A stretch of 64,000 bases of DNA from Ohtaekwangia koreensis (GTDB lineage: Bacteria; Bacteroidota; Bacteroidia; Cytophagales; Cyclobacteriaceae): NCBI RefSeq assembly GCF_900167975.1, contig NZ_FUZU01000002.1, positions 317,501-381,500 of the forward strand, given 5' to 3'. The translations under genes and the position numbers were made by a program. Of the stretch, positions 54,517 through 63,916 are shown piece by piece (positions within the stretch are counted from its first letter, which is position 1; each line of letters opens with the position of its first letter). The notes beneath the pieces are model-generated. The model was not told the DNA's origin. It was given only the letters and a program-made list of their open reading frames with translations, and ran no database searches.

Positions 54517-56997
54517 ATGCTAACAACCCATCTTAAAGTAGCTCTCCGTCATCTCATCCGAAGCAAGATCTTCACACTTATTAACGTTATCGGACTTGCT
54601 ATAGGTATATCCGCTTTTCTGCTTATTGCTCATTATATAAGTTTTCAGCTGAGCTTCGATCAATTTCATTCCAACAAAGACTATATATACCGTGTCGGGC
54701 TGAAGAGGTACGAAAATGGTGAGTTGGTGGAGACTTCGGCAAAAACATTTCCGGGTGTACGTGCGCTATTAAAAGAACACTTCCCCGAAGTGCAGAGTGT
54801 TACCGGGTTTTACAAGATTCCAGCCAATACCGGATTTTTATTTCGCCATCAAGGCAAAATATATAATGAGACCGGGGGATGGCTTAGTTCTGATTCCGCA
54901 TTCTTTACAGTGTTTCCTTCGCTTCTTCTTCGTGGTGATGCAGCAACAGCAATGAAGGAGCCGAACAGTATTGTAATTTCAGAGGCTGTTGCAAAGAAAT
55001 TATTCGGAGATAAAGATCCGGTTGGTCAGGTACTCGATAGAATTGACGACCACTCGGAAGGAGGACACTATACTATACGCGGTGTACTAAAAGATATACC
55101 GGGCAATGCACACTTTCATGCAACCATTGTCGAGCAGATTAACGACAGTCGGCCGGAACAAGAAACGGAGTTATGGGAAGAAGGAAGGCTTGCTACGTAT
55201 GTAACCTTTTCAGAAAAGATACAACCCGATGTAATCGAACAAAAATTAAATCTATTACTCGACAAATTAAAAAAGGAACATAAACTGGTTGAAAACACAA
55301 CGCTATATCTGCAACCCGTTACCGACATTCATTTGTCATCACACTGCAAAGATGAGCTTGAAGCGAATGGCAATAAAGGATTACTATATCTGCTAGGTAG
55401 CATCGGGGTTATCATTCTTACTCTTGCCTGGATAAACTATATTAACCTGGAGACATCCAGATTTGTATCGCGCACAAAAGAGTTTAGCGTAAGGCGGATC
55501 ATTGGCTCGGGCAAACGTAATCTGGCAGCACAATATTTAACAGAGTACTATTGTCTCACTATGGCTGCGCTTATCCTATCCGTTGTAATCATTGTTTCTT
55601 TTTCACCGCATTATTCTGATCTTATCGGCACTCAACTGCAACGCATATCACTGGATCAGCCGATGGTATGGATAGCAGCATCGATTTTATTTTTGCTTGG
55701 ATCGATTGCTGCCGGAATATACCCTGCCATTTTTCTGTTAAGGTTCAATCCGGTAAATGCGATCAAAGGTGCAGTGAGTAAATATAGGACCGGCAACAAA
55801 GTGAGACAGACTCTTGTCGTGTTTCAGTTTACAGTTTCTATCATTCTAGTTGCGTTTGTTATAACCGTACATCAGCAACTGGATTTCATGAAGCTGATCA
55901 ATAAAGGTATTGAGCTTGAAACCGTAGTGGCCATCAGAAATCCGACAGCATATTCAAATCAGGAACTCACGACTAAATATGGTGAGTTTGAAAGTCTTGA
56001 GAATAAACTGAAACAGTATCCAGCGGTCCAATCGGTAGCGAGTTCGTCTGCTATACCAGGATCAGAGATCGGGTTCAATTATATTAACCTGATCAAGCGA
56101 AATATAGGCGATCCATACGACCCTGCGGTCTATAAAACGCTCTTTGTGAGCGCAGACTTTATTGAAACCTATAACATTGACATTCTTGCAGGCAACACGT
56201 TTGAAATTCCCTCAAACTTCAATGGCACAGCCCCGTGGGAAACTGCCAACTGGTCGTCAGTGATTCTGAACGAACGTGCTATACGACAACTGGGATTCCC
56301 ATCTGTAGCAGAGGCTATAAATCAGGAAATATACTTTACAGCATTCGATGAACCCTTGAAGTGCCGCATCATTGGTGTCATTAAAGACTACCACCATGAA
56401 GCAAGCCGGAAAGAAGTATACCCAACAATACTATTCCACAACTACGCAAGCTTTCAGCAGGTATATTTCTCGGTACGTCTGAAAGAAGGTAGTCGCCCGC
56501 AAGAATCGTTGTCGCAAATTGAAAATACGTGGAAAGAGCTTTTCCCTGACCGACCTTTTGATTACTTCTTTCTCAATGAATACTACGACCACCAATTTAG
56601 AGGTGAACTATATTTCCAGAAGATATTCACATTGTTTGCAGGTATAGCCATTATAGTCGCATGTCTGGGAATTATAGGCATGACGCTCTTTGAAATGAAT
56701 TCGCGGTTAAAGGAAATCAGCATACGGAAAGTTCTTGGAGCATCAGTATTAGGGGTTACGGTACTCTTATCGAAGACTAATGTGAGGCTCATTGCAATTG
56801 CAGCCGCTCTTGCTACACCACTCATATACATCCTTGCTAAGGAGTGGCTCTCTGTTTATCCCGAAAGAATTCAGTTAACGGCATGGCTTGCATTATTGCC
56901 TGTGGTAATCATCATGGTTATTGTACTACTAATCTCCGGAGTACAAACAATAAAAGCAGCAAGTGCAAATCCGGTTGATCATTTGAGGGGAGAGTAA
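54517..56997 (+). CDS. MacB/FtsX-type ABC transporter permease (four-domain form)
   Basis: 826 aa. Start motif HLKVALRHLIRSKIFTLINVIGLAIG is the standard opening of this Bacteroidota family. TM1 is about 20-40, followed by a periplasmic MacB core domain, a FtsX block (about 290-420), a second core domain (about 450-660) and a second FtsX block ending GVQTIKAASANPVDHLRGE. The cytoplasmic loop KEFSVRRIIGSGKRNLAAQ and its repeat KEISIRKVLGASVLGVTVLL confirm the duplication. No ATPase gene is adjacent, so the partner is elsewhere. Confidence 0.9.
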   Translation: MLTTHLKVALRHLIRSKIFTLINVIGLAIGISAFLLIAHYISFQLSFDQFHSNKDYIYRVGLKRYENGELVETSAKTFPGVRALLKEHFPEVQSVTGFYKIPANTGFLFRHQGKIYNETGGWLSSDSAFFTVFPSLLLRGDAATAMKEPNSIVISEAVAKKLFGDKDPVGQVLDRIDDHSEGGHYTIRGVLKDIPGNAHFHATIVEQINDSRPEQETELWEEGRLATYVTFSEKIQPDVIEQKLNLLLDKLKKEHKLVENTTLYLQPVTDIHLSSHCKDELEANGNKGLLYLLGSIGVIILTLAWINYINLETSRFVSRTKEFSVRRIIGSGKRNLAAQYLTEYYCLTMAALILSVVIIVSFSPHYSDLIGTQLQRISLDQPMVWIAASILFLLGSIAAGIYPAIFLLRFNPVNAIKGAVSKYRTGNKVRQTLVVFQFTVSIILVAFVITVHQQLDFMKLINKGIELETVVAIRNPTAYSNQELTTKYGEFESLENKLKQYPAVQSVASSSAIPGSEIGFNYINLIKRNIGDPYDPAVYKTLFVSADFIETYNIDILAGNTFEIPSNFNGTAPWETANWSSVILNERAIRQLGFPSVAEAINQEIYFTAFDEPLKCRIIGVIKDYHHEASRKEVYPTILFHNYASFQQVYFSVRLKEGSRPQESLSQIENTWKELFPDRPFDYFFLNEYYDHQFRGELYFQKIFTLFAGIAIIVACLGIIGMTLFEMNSRLKEISIRKVLGASVLGVTVLLSKTNVRLIAIAAALATPLIYILAKEWLSVYPERIQLTAWLALLPVVIIMVIVLLISGVQTIKAASANPVDHLRGE

Positions 56998-57083
56998 AAA
57001 CGCAACTATATTAATTCGCCTATATGCATCCCCCAAAAAATTAATATATATCTTGCATCCTGATTTTGAAAACCCTAGGCGTG

Positions 57084-57109
57084 TATCCAGAGACATTGTT
57101 CTCTGGATA
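57084..57109. other. Hairpin upstream of the 57.1 kb lipoprotein gene
   Basis: TATCCAGAGA (57084-57093) and TCTCTGGATA (57100-57109) form a perfect 10-bp stem with a 6-nt loop, without a T-run on either strand. It lies 31 bp before the start codon and could be an operator or a leader hairpin. Confidence 0.45.
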
Positions 57110-57140
57110 AAACCATGAACTCTATACTCTACAAGCTAAT

Positions 57141-58298
57141 ATGAAAGAAGTCGTTTTAAGTTTGGTCGTCACGGTATATTCATTAACCCTCATAAGTTGC
57201 AAATCAAAAGAACAGGCCTCCGAATTAAGCGAAACGGATAGTATATCGCAGGTCGAAGAGCACGTTGTGGGGGAAAGGGACACCATTTTATTGAAAAATA
57301 TTATTCGCTATAGCGGTGCTGTACAAGACAACATCCGAACTTCACTGGAAACATTTTCACCGCTTGCTTCAGTTTTGGAATTTGCCCAGCGTTCTGTTAG
57401 CCTTAAAGATAGTTTGGAATTCGCTCACGAAACACAACCCCTTACGGATCCACAGGACAGTCTCATTTTTATGCCACACCAAACACAGGCATACCAGGCT
57501 ATACTGGACTATAAAAAGCTAATGGCATCAGGGCCTTCGCTTCAGGATGTGTGCCCTAAATTAATAGCACTGAACCGCGTAACCGATGCCGGTGATTCTT
57601 CATCCAATCTGCTTCCTCCGGCTGGCGCATCTACCGTACTTTCACATGGCGATTTTTTCTTTCTCGGTGGCGCACCCTTTATATCAAAACTTACTACGGA
57701 TGACAATGCTGTTTATAGCGATCCGCAGGGAAACCCGGAGACTCGCTTTGAGAGTTATGTAACCGAGAACGGAAACTATATATTAAATTCTATATATCAC
57801 TTTAAAAAGAATTTACCCACTACAATATCCTTTGGCCCACCGCTTGGTTCGTATGATGGAGGGCCACAGGAAGTGAATGGAATCGGATCGCTCATTCATG
57901 AATTTAATAGTCGCATTCCTGTTATGTTTTTCACAGAAAATGGATTGGTACCTGCTCATCTCATTTCCATTACAATTAAAATTGTTCCTGAGTCCCTGGG
58001 CTGTGTCTCTGATCAGCCGAATCTCGTATTCGCCTGCTCTAAAAATATAGAAGCACAGGATATACTCGGTATATATATTCCCTACAACACAACGCCTATA
58101 GTATCTTGTAAAATTACCCGTCATCCCAACTCCGTGTGGACTGCGGATCTGAATAACGATGGCATTCCTGAGTTCGCCTGTGTCACAGGCTCCTTTGAGG
58201 GAATCGCCAGCGATGTAATGCTCGATGCGTTATGGTTTGTAAACATCGAAGGTGGCTGGGAAATTATTGATAGCGGGCAAGAGCTTGATTGCACATGA
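57141..58298 (+). CDS. Lipoprotein of unknown function with an FG-GAP-like end
   Basis: 385 aa. The signal peptide ends LTLISC (C20 lipidated). The middle has no recognised domain (LPPAGASTVLSHGDFFFLGGAP; GNYILNSIYHFKKN). Near the C-terminus WTADLNNDGIPEFACVTGSF looks like a D-x-N-x-D-G Ca-binding loop of FG-GAP/VCBS repeats. Its stop overlaps the start of the downstream polytopic membrane protein (ATGA), so the two are coupled and probably work together at the envelope. Confidence 0.75.
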   Translation: MKEVVLSLVVTVYSLTLISCKSKEQASELSETDSISQVEEHVVGERDTILLKNIIRYSGAVQDNIRTSLETFSPLASVLEFAQRSVSLKDSLEFAHETQPLTDPQDSLIFMPHQTQAYQAILDYKKLMASGPSLQDVCPKLIALNRVTDAGDSSSNLLPPAGASTVLSHGDFFFLGGAPFISKLTTDDNAVYSDPQGNPETRFESYVTENGNYILNSIYHFKKNLPTTISFGPPLGSYDGGPQEVNGIGSLIHEFNSRIPVMFFTENGLVPAHLISITIKIVPESLGCVSDQPNLVFACSKNIEAQDILGIYIPYNTTPIVSCKITRHPNSVWTADLNNDGIPEFACVTGSFEGIASDVMLDALWFVNIEGGWEIIDSGQELDCT

Positions 58299-58852
58299 GA
58301 GCGAGTGCATCTTATTATAAAGCCACGGCATTCTTGCTCGCATTCTTTGTCCTGGTTTTTGCAATCGCATTCTCCTTCAATCGGTACTACCCTGTACTTG
58401 TAATTGCAGGTGAATCATCTGTTGGCACATGGATGTCCGGTGTACTGCTAACTATATCTGCCACTATATCCCTTATTTTAGGAATGCGCCACGGCTGGCG
58501 CCCGTGGTTTGTGTTCGCTGCATTTTTCTTTGTGCTGGCGCTGGATGAACGTTTCATGTTTCATGAGCATCTCAAAGAGTGGATAATTTTCTCTTCGCAC
58601 ACGAACCAAACATCGCGATGGGTATATGAACTTCCGGCTATAGCAGGCGGGCTGGTGGGCGCATATATAGCTATTATCTTATGGAAAAATCTGGAGGGTG
58701 TAAGTCGAATATTTCTTCTTTCCGCTACTATACTTGGTACTGCTTCTGTAACCATTGATGTTTTTGCTGCTGGAGTTCTATGGGAAGAATGTTTCAAGCT
58801 TCTTGGCGAGTTGTCAATCACCTGTGCGCTTTTAAGAAAAGCCGACCTGTAG
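58295..58852 (+). CDS. Polytopic membrane protein with DERFMFHE motif
   Basis: 185 aa from ATG 58295, four bases of overlap with the lipoprotein gene. It has five hydrophobic helices (ATAFLLAFFVLVFAIAFSF; VLLTISATISLILGM; WFVFAAFFFVLAL; IAGGLVGAYIAIILW; FLLSATILGTASVTIDVFA). Between or within them lie LALDERFMFHEHLKEW and LWEECFKLLGEL, polar residues unusual for a membrane core. This pattern of buried Asp/Glu/His can mark an intramembrane metal or heme site; no family is recognised. Confidence 0.7.
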   Translation: MRASASYYKATAFLLAFFVLVFAIAFSFNRYYPVLVIAGESSVGTWMSGVLLTISATISLILGMRHGWRPWFVFAAFFFVLALDERFMFHEHLKEWIIFSSHTNQTSRWVYELPAIAGGLVGAYIAIILWKNLEGVSRIFLLSATILGTASVTIDVFAAGVLWEECFKLLGELSITCALLRKADL

Positions 58853-59004
58853 TACTATATTAAGGCTGTGGTTTTCGAGTCCCTACATCACCGATTATGG
58901 AATAAATCACGTATACAGAAAAATTTAACACACCACTCTATAACATTTAACACAGAAAAAGTATATTTAACTGTGGTGTTTTGCCATGACTAACTTACCC
59001 TTCT

Positions 59005-59568
59005 ATGGAAATATTAGATGAACCCCAGCTTAACGTAGATCGTAATTCAGTTATATATGCAGGATTCTGGCCCCGGCTTGGAGCGCTATTCCTCGATGGA
59101 CTGATACTAACTCCTCTGACATTTGGCGTTATGTACTTTAATATAACTTCATGGAAGAGCATTCCGATACTCGCGGTCGTCACGGTGCTCTCCCTGTCCT
59201 ACAAGCCTTTTATGGAATACAACTACGGGGCTACCCTTGGAAAGATGGCCTTAAAGCTTAAAGTTGTAAATCTGCAATTTGAAAAAGCCGATCTCCAGGA
59301 GATCCTCTTGCGAAACATTTTTCATATTGTACCGTCTTTGATCACGCTCTTTATTACCATTGGTATATATTCATCAGAAGAGTTTCAGGATATAACCGGA
59401 TTTGGAGAATTCTCAACATACAGCAGTCGATATACATCACTTCAAATTATAAACGTAGTGAGCGGAATCATCACCATTGCAGACATGATCGTGATGTTGT
59501 CCGATTCACGGAAGAGATCATTGCATGACAAGATTGGTGGCACGTATGTAATTGAACAGCGGCACTAA
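59005..59568 (+). CDS. RDD-family membrane protein
   Basis: 187 aa. The RDD signature is YAGFWPRLGALFLDGLIL (R and D residues of helix 1) with YGATLGKMALKLKVVN after helix 2 and the RSLHDKIGGTYVI end. Three to four membrane helices. RDD proteins are small transport-associated or uncharacterised membrane proteins. It is monocistronic. Confidence 0.88.
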   Translation: MEILDEPQLNVDRNSVIYAGFWPRLGALFLDGLILTPLTFGVMYFNITSWKSIPILAVVTVLSLSYKPFMEYNYGATLGKMALKLKVVNLQFEKADLQEILLRNIFHIVPSLITLFITIGIYSSEEFQDITGFGEFSTYSSRYTSLQIINVVSGIITIADMIVMLSDSRKRSLHDKIGGTYVIEQRH

Positions 59569-59575
59569 TACTTCT

Positions 59576-59615
59576 ACACAGCATTTCCTTTATGATCATA
59601 AAAGAAATGCTGTGT
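59576..59615. repeat. 40-bp near-perfect palindrome after the RDD gene
   Basis: Arms of 20 bp (ACACAGCATTTC...GAAATGCTGTGT outside, TTATGATCATAA at the centre) match with one mismatch. It starts 8 bp after the RDD stop. There is no T-run, so a standard terminator is uncertain. Confidence 0.65.
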
Positions 59616-59704
59616 AACATCTATATATAATAATACGTTATCGTCCGTACCAGGAACCACAATTTCAGGTTGCACTCTACGATGACTAGAAATTATTATA
59701 TACT

Positions 59705-60178
59705 ATGAGTATCCTTCAGAAAGTACTATCGTTATTTAAAAACAAGGATATCACGTTAGCATTGTCTGGTCAGTGGATTGGCCACTATGGTTATGGCAGT
59801 AAGTATTCTCCAACTGTCCAAAACCGCACGGTTTCATTTGTAGCGGACATTATCGCACAAGACAACACGTTTGAGGGAAATATAAAAGAAGATACTACAG
59901 GAATTCCGGAGGTGGCCCGAATTGAGGGTAGTATTACGCAGAGGAAAATACAATTCACCAAAACATATCAAAACTCGTACTCTATTGATGAGCACGGTAA
60001 AAGAATGGTTGCAAAAGGACCGGCCTATATCCAGTACTCGGGTATATATGATGAATCGGAAAAGAAATTCAAGGGAATGTGGACGATTGAAACAATCTAT
60101 ACTCTTGACTCCGGCAGGAAAATGAATCACATCAGCAGTGGATCGTGGGAGATGAAAAGATTACTGTCCCCTAATTAG
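59705..60178 (+). CDS. Hypothetical protein, beta-rich
   Basis: 157 aa, no signal peptide. A beta-strand series reminiscent of small lipocalin-like barrels: LALSGQWIGHYGYGSKY, RTVSFVADIIAQDNTFEGNI, EGSITQRKIQFTKTY, YIQYSGIYDESEKKFKGMW and ISSGSWEMKRLL. No close family named. It is convergent with the DUF1801 gene, ending 3 bp from that gene's end. Confidence 0.65.
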   Translation: MSILQKVLSLFKNKDITLALSGQWIGHYGYGSKYSPTVQNRTVSFVADIIAQDNTFEGNIKEDTTGIPEVARIEGSITQRKIQFTKTYQNSYSIDEHGKRMVAKGPAYIQYSGIYDESEKKFKGMWTIETIYTLDSGRKMNHISSGSWEMKRLLSPN

Positions 60179-60180
60179 CG

Positions 60181-60555
60181 CTAGGCATTTTTCATTTTTT
60201 GTTTTTCCTGGTTTCGCTTCACGTTATACTTCACAATTTTAACAATTAATGTCAATGGGGGTGGTGCATCCAATGGGATTTTCAGTGTGTCCTTTTCACC
60301 TTCGTACGCATCAAGTTCTTTCTTAAATCCATCTACTCCTCTGGGCACCGGATAAATTCCGATGTGATTTTTGAAGGCAGCGAAATGTATCACGTTGCCG
60401 TTCAGCACAAATGTAGGCATCGCATATTTAATGGCTTCTTCCGCTTTGGGAACTGCCTTCTTTACAGCATCTCTAATTTCTTTCAAGGGCTTTTGAATTT
60501 CCTTCGGGAAACCAGCAATGTATTCATCTATACTTGATGCTTGTGTATTTTTCAT
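60181..60555 (-). CDS. DUF1801 domain protein
   Basis: 124 aa from ATG ending at 60555; the longer frame adds a 17-residue extension without family likeness. Marks of DUF1801: SIDEYIAGFPKEIQKPLKEI, AEEAIKYAMPTFVLNGNVI, HFAAFKNHIGIYPVP and a basic end (KYNVKRNQEKQKMKNA). Related to but clearly distinct from the 10765 copy. Function unknown. Confidence 0.85.
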   Translation of the reverse strand: MKNTQASSIDEYIAGFPKEIQKPLKEIRDAVKKAVPKAEEAIKYAMPTFVLNGNVIHFAAFKNHIGIYPVPRGVDGFKKELDAYEGEKDTLKIPLDAPPPLTLIVKIVKYNVKRNQEKQKMKNA

Positions 60556-60683
60556 AGATACCGTTATTGATTCTTCCTGTAGATAAACGCACTGTAAACA
60601 TAACATTTTGTAATGCGAAAAATCCTGTGCGAACGCGACAGACTACGGGGCAGATGCGCCAAATGCACTACTGTATTTCAAAA

Positions 60684-60711
60684 AAATACCTGCTTTAATT
60701 AGCAGGTATTT
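60684..60711 (-). terminator. Terminator of the GH20 gene
   Basis: AAATACCTGC (60684-60693) and GCAGGTATTT (60702-60711) form a perfect 10-bp stem with an 8-nt loop. On the minus strand the hairpin continues into a T-rich run. It is 18 bp after the GH20 stop. Confidence 0.88.
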
Positions 60712-60728
60712 CAAGCAGTACTGGAAAA

Positions 60729-62639
60729 TTATTTCTTTACTCTTTTCTCAAGCTCTTCAGTCTTCAGTGAGATCAACCGCCCCACAGGCTCACCTTTCCT
60801 GAATGTGATTACACGCAAGTTGTCAGCACCGGCCGGGTACTCAATAGGTGAATTATACTTTGGATAATATTGATTGGGAATTGAGTTATCTACCGTATAA
60901 TAAATATCAAGCCCAGGTACTTCCGTGGCGAGTTCAATGATAAGCTTTCCGGATGCGTTTTTCCGCACCGTGACGATAGCATCATATATACTTTGTGCAT
61001 AGTTAATTTGCGCTATATCCATGCGCTTAAAGTGATATTCTACGCGCGGCACGAAGCTATTCCAGTCTTTCTGTTTTTCCGGAGTCCAGAACGATTCTGC
61101 CATAGCAAGCGCACGTGGGTACGTCATATACTCTACCTGTGGTTCCGTGGGAATTTGCTCCGTCCATAAATTCCCCTGTGCACCGAGGACATAGGCTGAA
61201 TCCATTTCTGCCGGAACTAAATCAAATGTATATACTTCCTTCAGCCGGGCACTGTTATATACCGGAGGCTCAATGGATCGCTCGCCCTGGTACATGTCCA
61301 AATAATACACCGGTGCCGGGCTCATTACTACCGGATGCTTCAGGTGTGATGCCTCAATGCCGCCTTTGGTTCCACGCCAACTCATAACGGCTGCACCCGG
61401 AGCTATACCTCCCTCCAGGATTTCATCCCAACCCATCATCTTTTTCTTTTTGCTTTGAATGATTTTACCAACACGCTTTACAAAGTATGATTGCAACTCC
61501 TCACCATTCTTCAAGTTATTCTTCTTCATGAAAGCCTGAACGTTTTTATCGCGCTCCCAAAAGCCTTTATAACATTCATCGCCACCCATGTGTATATATT
61601 CGAATGGGAACAACACGGCAACCTCTGTAAATACTTTGTCCAGAAACTGATATACCTTTTCATCGGTAGGATCGAGTGTATTATCGAGGTGCATTTCGAA
61701 TTTACCATTACCAAACCAGGTTGAGAAACTTGATCCTGGATTTACTTTCAAGGTTGTATCATTGGTAACGGATAGCTCCGGGTACGAGGCAAGTACCGCC
61801 ATGCTATGGCCAGGTACATCTATTTCCGGAAGAACCTCTATATATCGCTCTTTTGCATATTGGACAATTTCCTTTATATCCGCTTGTTTATAGTAACCGC
61901 CATAGGTAGCAGGTTCACCCGGCTTCGGAGCATCGTTACTGCCAAATGTACCAACGCGTGGCACGCGCCATGCACCGACTGATGTTAAGCGTGGCAGACT
62001 TTTTATTTCAATGCGCCAGCCATTGTCGTCTGTTAAATGCCAGTGAAACCGATTCAACTTATAGCTCGCCATGCGATCTATATACTTCTTCACATATTCT
62101 TTCGAGAAGAAATGTCTACTCACATCAAACATCTGGCCGCGCCAGGTGAAGCGCGGGTAATCCAAAATAGTTACTGATGGTGCCTTCCATTCAACATCCT
62201 GGATCAATGATGCAGACAATATCTCGGCAGGCAAAAGCTGCAACAATGTTTGAACACCGTAGAATATACCGGTCGCTGTATTGGCAGTGATATCAACTTT
62301 ACCAGCTTCTGTATGCAGTGTATATCCTTCCTGTCCTAAACGACTATTGGGCTTTGTATTTAGTGTTAAAACTATATTTGCCGGTTTTGCTTCAACAGTA
62401 TTTAATGTATAGCCTGTTGCTGGCTTAACTTTATCAGCAAAATATTTTGCTATGCTTGCAAGCTCTGGTTGCTTCGCAGGAATACTTATTGTTGTAGAGT
62501 TCGTCAATAGAAAATGACCGATCTCCTGTTTTAAGCTAACAGGAGCAGGAATGATAGAAATAGTCTGGGCATGTATGCATATCGGCAGTGTGCAAAACCA
62601 TGCAAAGCATAGTATCCATTGTCGTTTTGTTCGAATCAT
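60729..62639 (-). CDS. GH20 beta-N-acetylhexosaminidase
   Basis: 636 aa, with a signal peptide (ILCFAWFCTLPICIHAQ). The N-terminal GH20b domain spans about 30-145. The catalytic barrel (about 148-500) has RGQMFDVSRHFFSKEYVKKY, FHWHLTDDNGWRIEI, VLPEIDVPGHSMAVL and the catalytic pair D354-E355 in HMGGDECYKGFW. A C-terminal beta domain ends it. It releases N-acetylglucosamine or N-acetylgalactosamine from the non-reducing ends of chitin, peptidoglycan or glycoproteins. Confidence 0.95.
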   Translation of the reverse strand: MIRTKRQWILCFAWFCTLPICIHAQTISIIPAPVSLKQEIGHFLLTNSTTISIPAKQPELASIAKYFADKVKPATGYTLNTVEAKPANIVLTLNTKPNSRLGQEGYTLHTEAGKVDITANTATGIFYGVQTLLQLLPAEILSASLIQDVEWKAPSVTILDYPRFTWRGQMFDVSRHFFSKEYVKKYIDRMASYKLNRFHWHLTDDNGWRIEIKSLPRLTSVGAWRVPRVGTFGSNDAPKPGEPATYGGYYKQADIKEIVQYAKERYIEVLPEIDVPGHSMAVLASYPELSVTNDTTLKVNPGSSFSTWFGNGKFEMHLDNTLDPTDEKVYQFLDKVFTEVAVLFPFEYIHMGGDECYKGFWERDKNVQAFMKKNNLKNGEELQSYFVKRVGKIIQSKKKKMMGWDEILEGGIAPGAAVMSWRGTKGGIEASHLKHPVVMSPAPVYYLDMYQGERSIEPPVYNSARLKEVYTFDLVPAEMDSAYVLGAQGNLWTEQIPTEPQVEYMTYPRALAMAESFWTPEKQKDWNSFVPRVEYHFKRMDIAQINYAQSIYDAIVTVRKNASGKLIIELATEVPGLDIYYTVDNSIPNQYYPKYNSPIEYPAGADNLRVITFRKGEPVGRLISLKTEELEKRVKK

Positions 62640-62779
62640 GATTGTTGTCGGGGTTGGTTGCTAAACCAAGTTAAATACTTTTACTGTGCTGATGAAAAGT
62701 TTTTCCATGTTCACAGCACACACGGGTATTAACGGTTTGAGAAATAGATTTCGAGTAGCGAGACGAATACCTTTTTTAG

Positions 62780-63883
62780 TTATTCAACAACCAATTTCAT
62801 TTTATTATCTGCAGACAACATGAACTTGTAAACACGTTTCTCAAAAGTTTTCAGATTGGTAGATACAACCAGGAATTTGGTGATGCCACGATCAAGATAT
62901 TCCCCCACAAAGATTTTTTGATTTGCATCACGCTTCGCTTCATATACGAAGGAGGTTTGTTTCAGAATTACATCGCGTATTTCGTCAATCAACAACAACT
63001 GAACTTTCGTGCCGGATTTATATACCAGCGCTACATCAATAAAAGGATTTATACCGGAGGACGGACGATATTCTATAAACTGGCGATCAAGTACCTGCTT
63101 CGTTTTGTTTTCACTTGAAACTCCCACCACTTCGTATGTATAGCGGCCACGGGTTGCGAGTGTATCGGTTATAGAATAAGAAGTGGTATACGTTCCGATT
63201 GTGTTAAGTGCTATTGGTATTCTGCCAACCAAAGTGGATTTACGAATACTTTGCTGACTTCTGTATATTTCAAATTCACGAAGTGTTTGCTGAAGTGCTT
63301 CACTCGTTGTCCATTCCAGGTGTACCGCTTTACCAATCACATCTGCTGAGAGACCCAGTGTATCCAGGTTTTGATAGCGGTGTGGAAATCCTTGTGGCTC
63401 TGTGCTGAATTGTATTTTGAAGCTGCAGAAATCTCCCAGAAAACCATCAATGTTTACAAAGTAATCTTCATCTGCCTGTATAGAATCCAACGTAATAAAA
63501 GCATCCTCTCCGCGAATTTGCGCGATGCAATGCCGGATCGTATAGTTTTTTGTTTGACACGGATTTCCTGCCACTACTATAGCCTGAATTCCCTTTTCAT
63601 CACGACACTTCTGCGATGCTATATTTAAATAGTACTTACCTGATTTGACAACCCGAAAAGTAAACCACTGATCGTTGTGGTATATCAGGCATTTATGAGT
63701 AGCGGCACGAAGAGACTTGTTGATACAATTCCACTCCACGGTGGTGTGACTTGTAGACGATTCTATATAATCATTATTCAGTGTAAGGACAAAGCCGTGC
63801 TGTATATCATTGTTAGCCACCTGTGCCCAGAGGCCATAAATGCCAGTCAATAGCCAAAAGATAGTGCACAGAAAAAATCGCAT
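62780..63883 (-). CDS. Secreted protein with fibronectin-like domain
   Basis: 367 aa. The signal peptide (FFLCTIFWLLTGIYGLWAQ) is followed by an N-terminal beta region (HNDQWFTFRVVKSGKYYLNI, with Cys pairs) and a fibronectin type III-like segment at about 180-260 (KAVHLEWTTSEALQQTLREFEIYR, RYTYEVVGV). The C-terminal part (DRGITKFLVVSTNLKTFEKRVYKF) has no assignment. Probably periplasmic or surface. The function is unknown. Confidence 0.72.
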   Translation of the reverse strand: MRFFLCTIFWLLTGIYGLWAQVANNDIQHGFVLTLNNDYIESSTSHTTVEWNCINKSLRAATHKCLIYHNDQWFTFRVVKSGKYYLNIASQKCRDEKGIQAIVVAGNPCQTKNYTIRHCIAQIRGEDAFITLDSIQADEDYFVNIDGFLGDFCSFKIQFSTEPQGFPHRYQNLDTLGLSADVIGKAVHLEWTTSEALQQTLREFEIYRSQQSIRKSTLVGRIPIALNTIGTYTTSYSITDTLATRGRYTYEVVGVSSENKTKQVLDRQFIEYRPSSGINPFIDVALVYKSGTKVQLLLIDEIRDVILKQTSFVYEAKRDANQKIFVGEYLDRGITKFLVVSTNLKTFEKRVYKFMLSADNKMKLVVE

Positions 63884-63916
63884 GTATAGTTAATTACAAC
63901 AAATATAGTATAGCTG

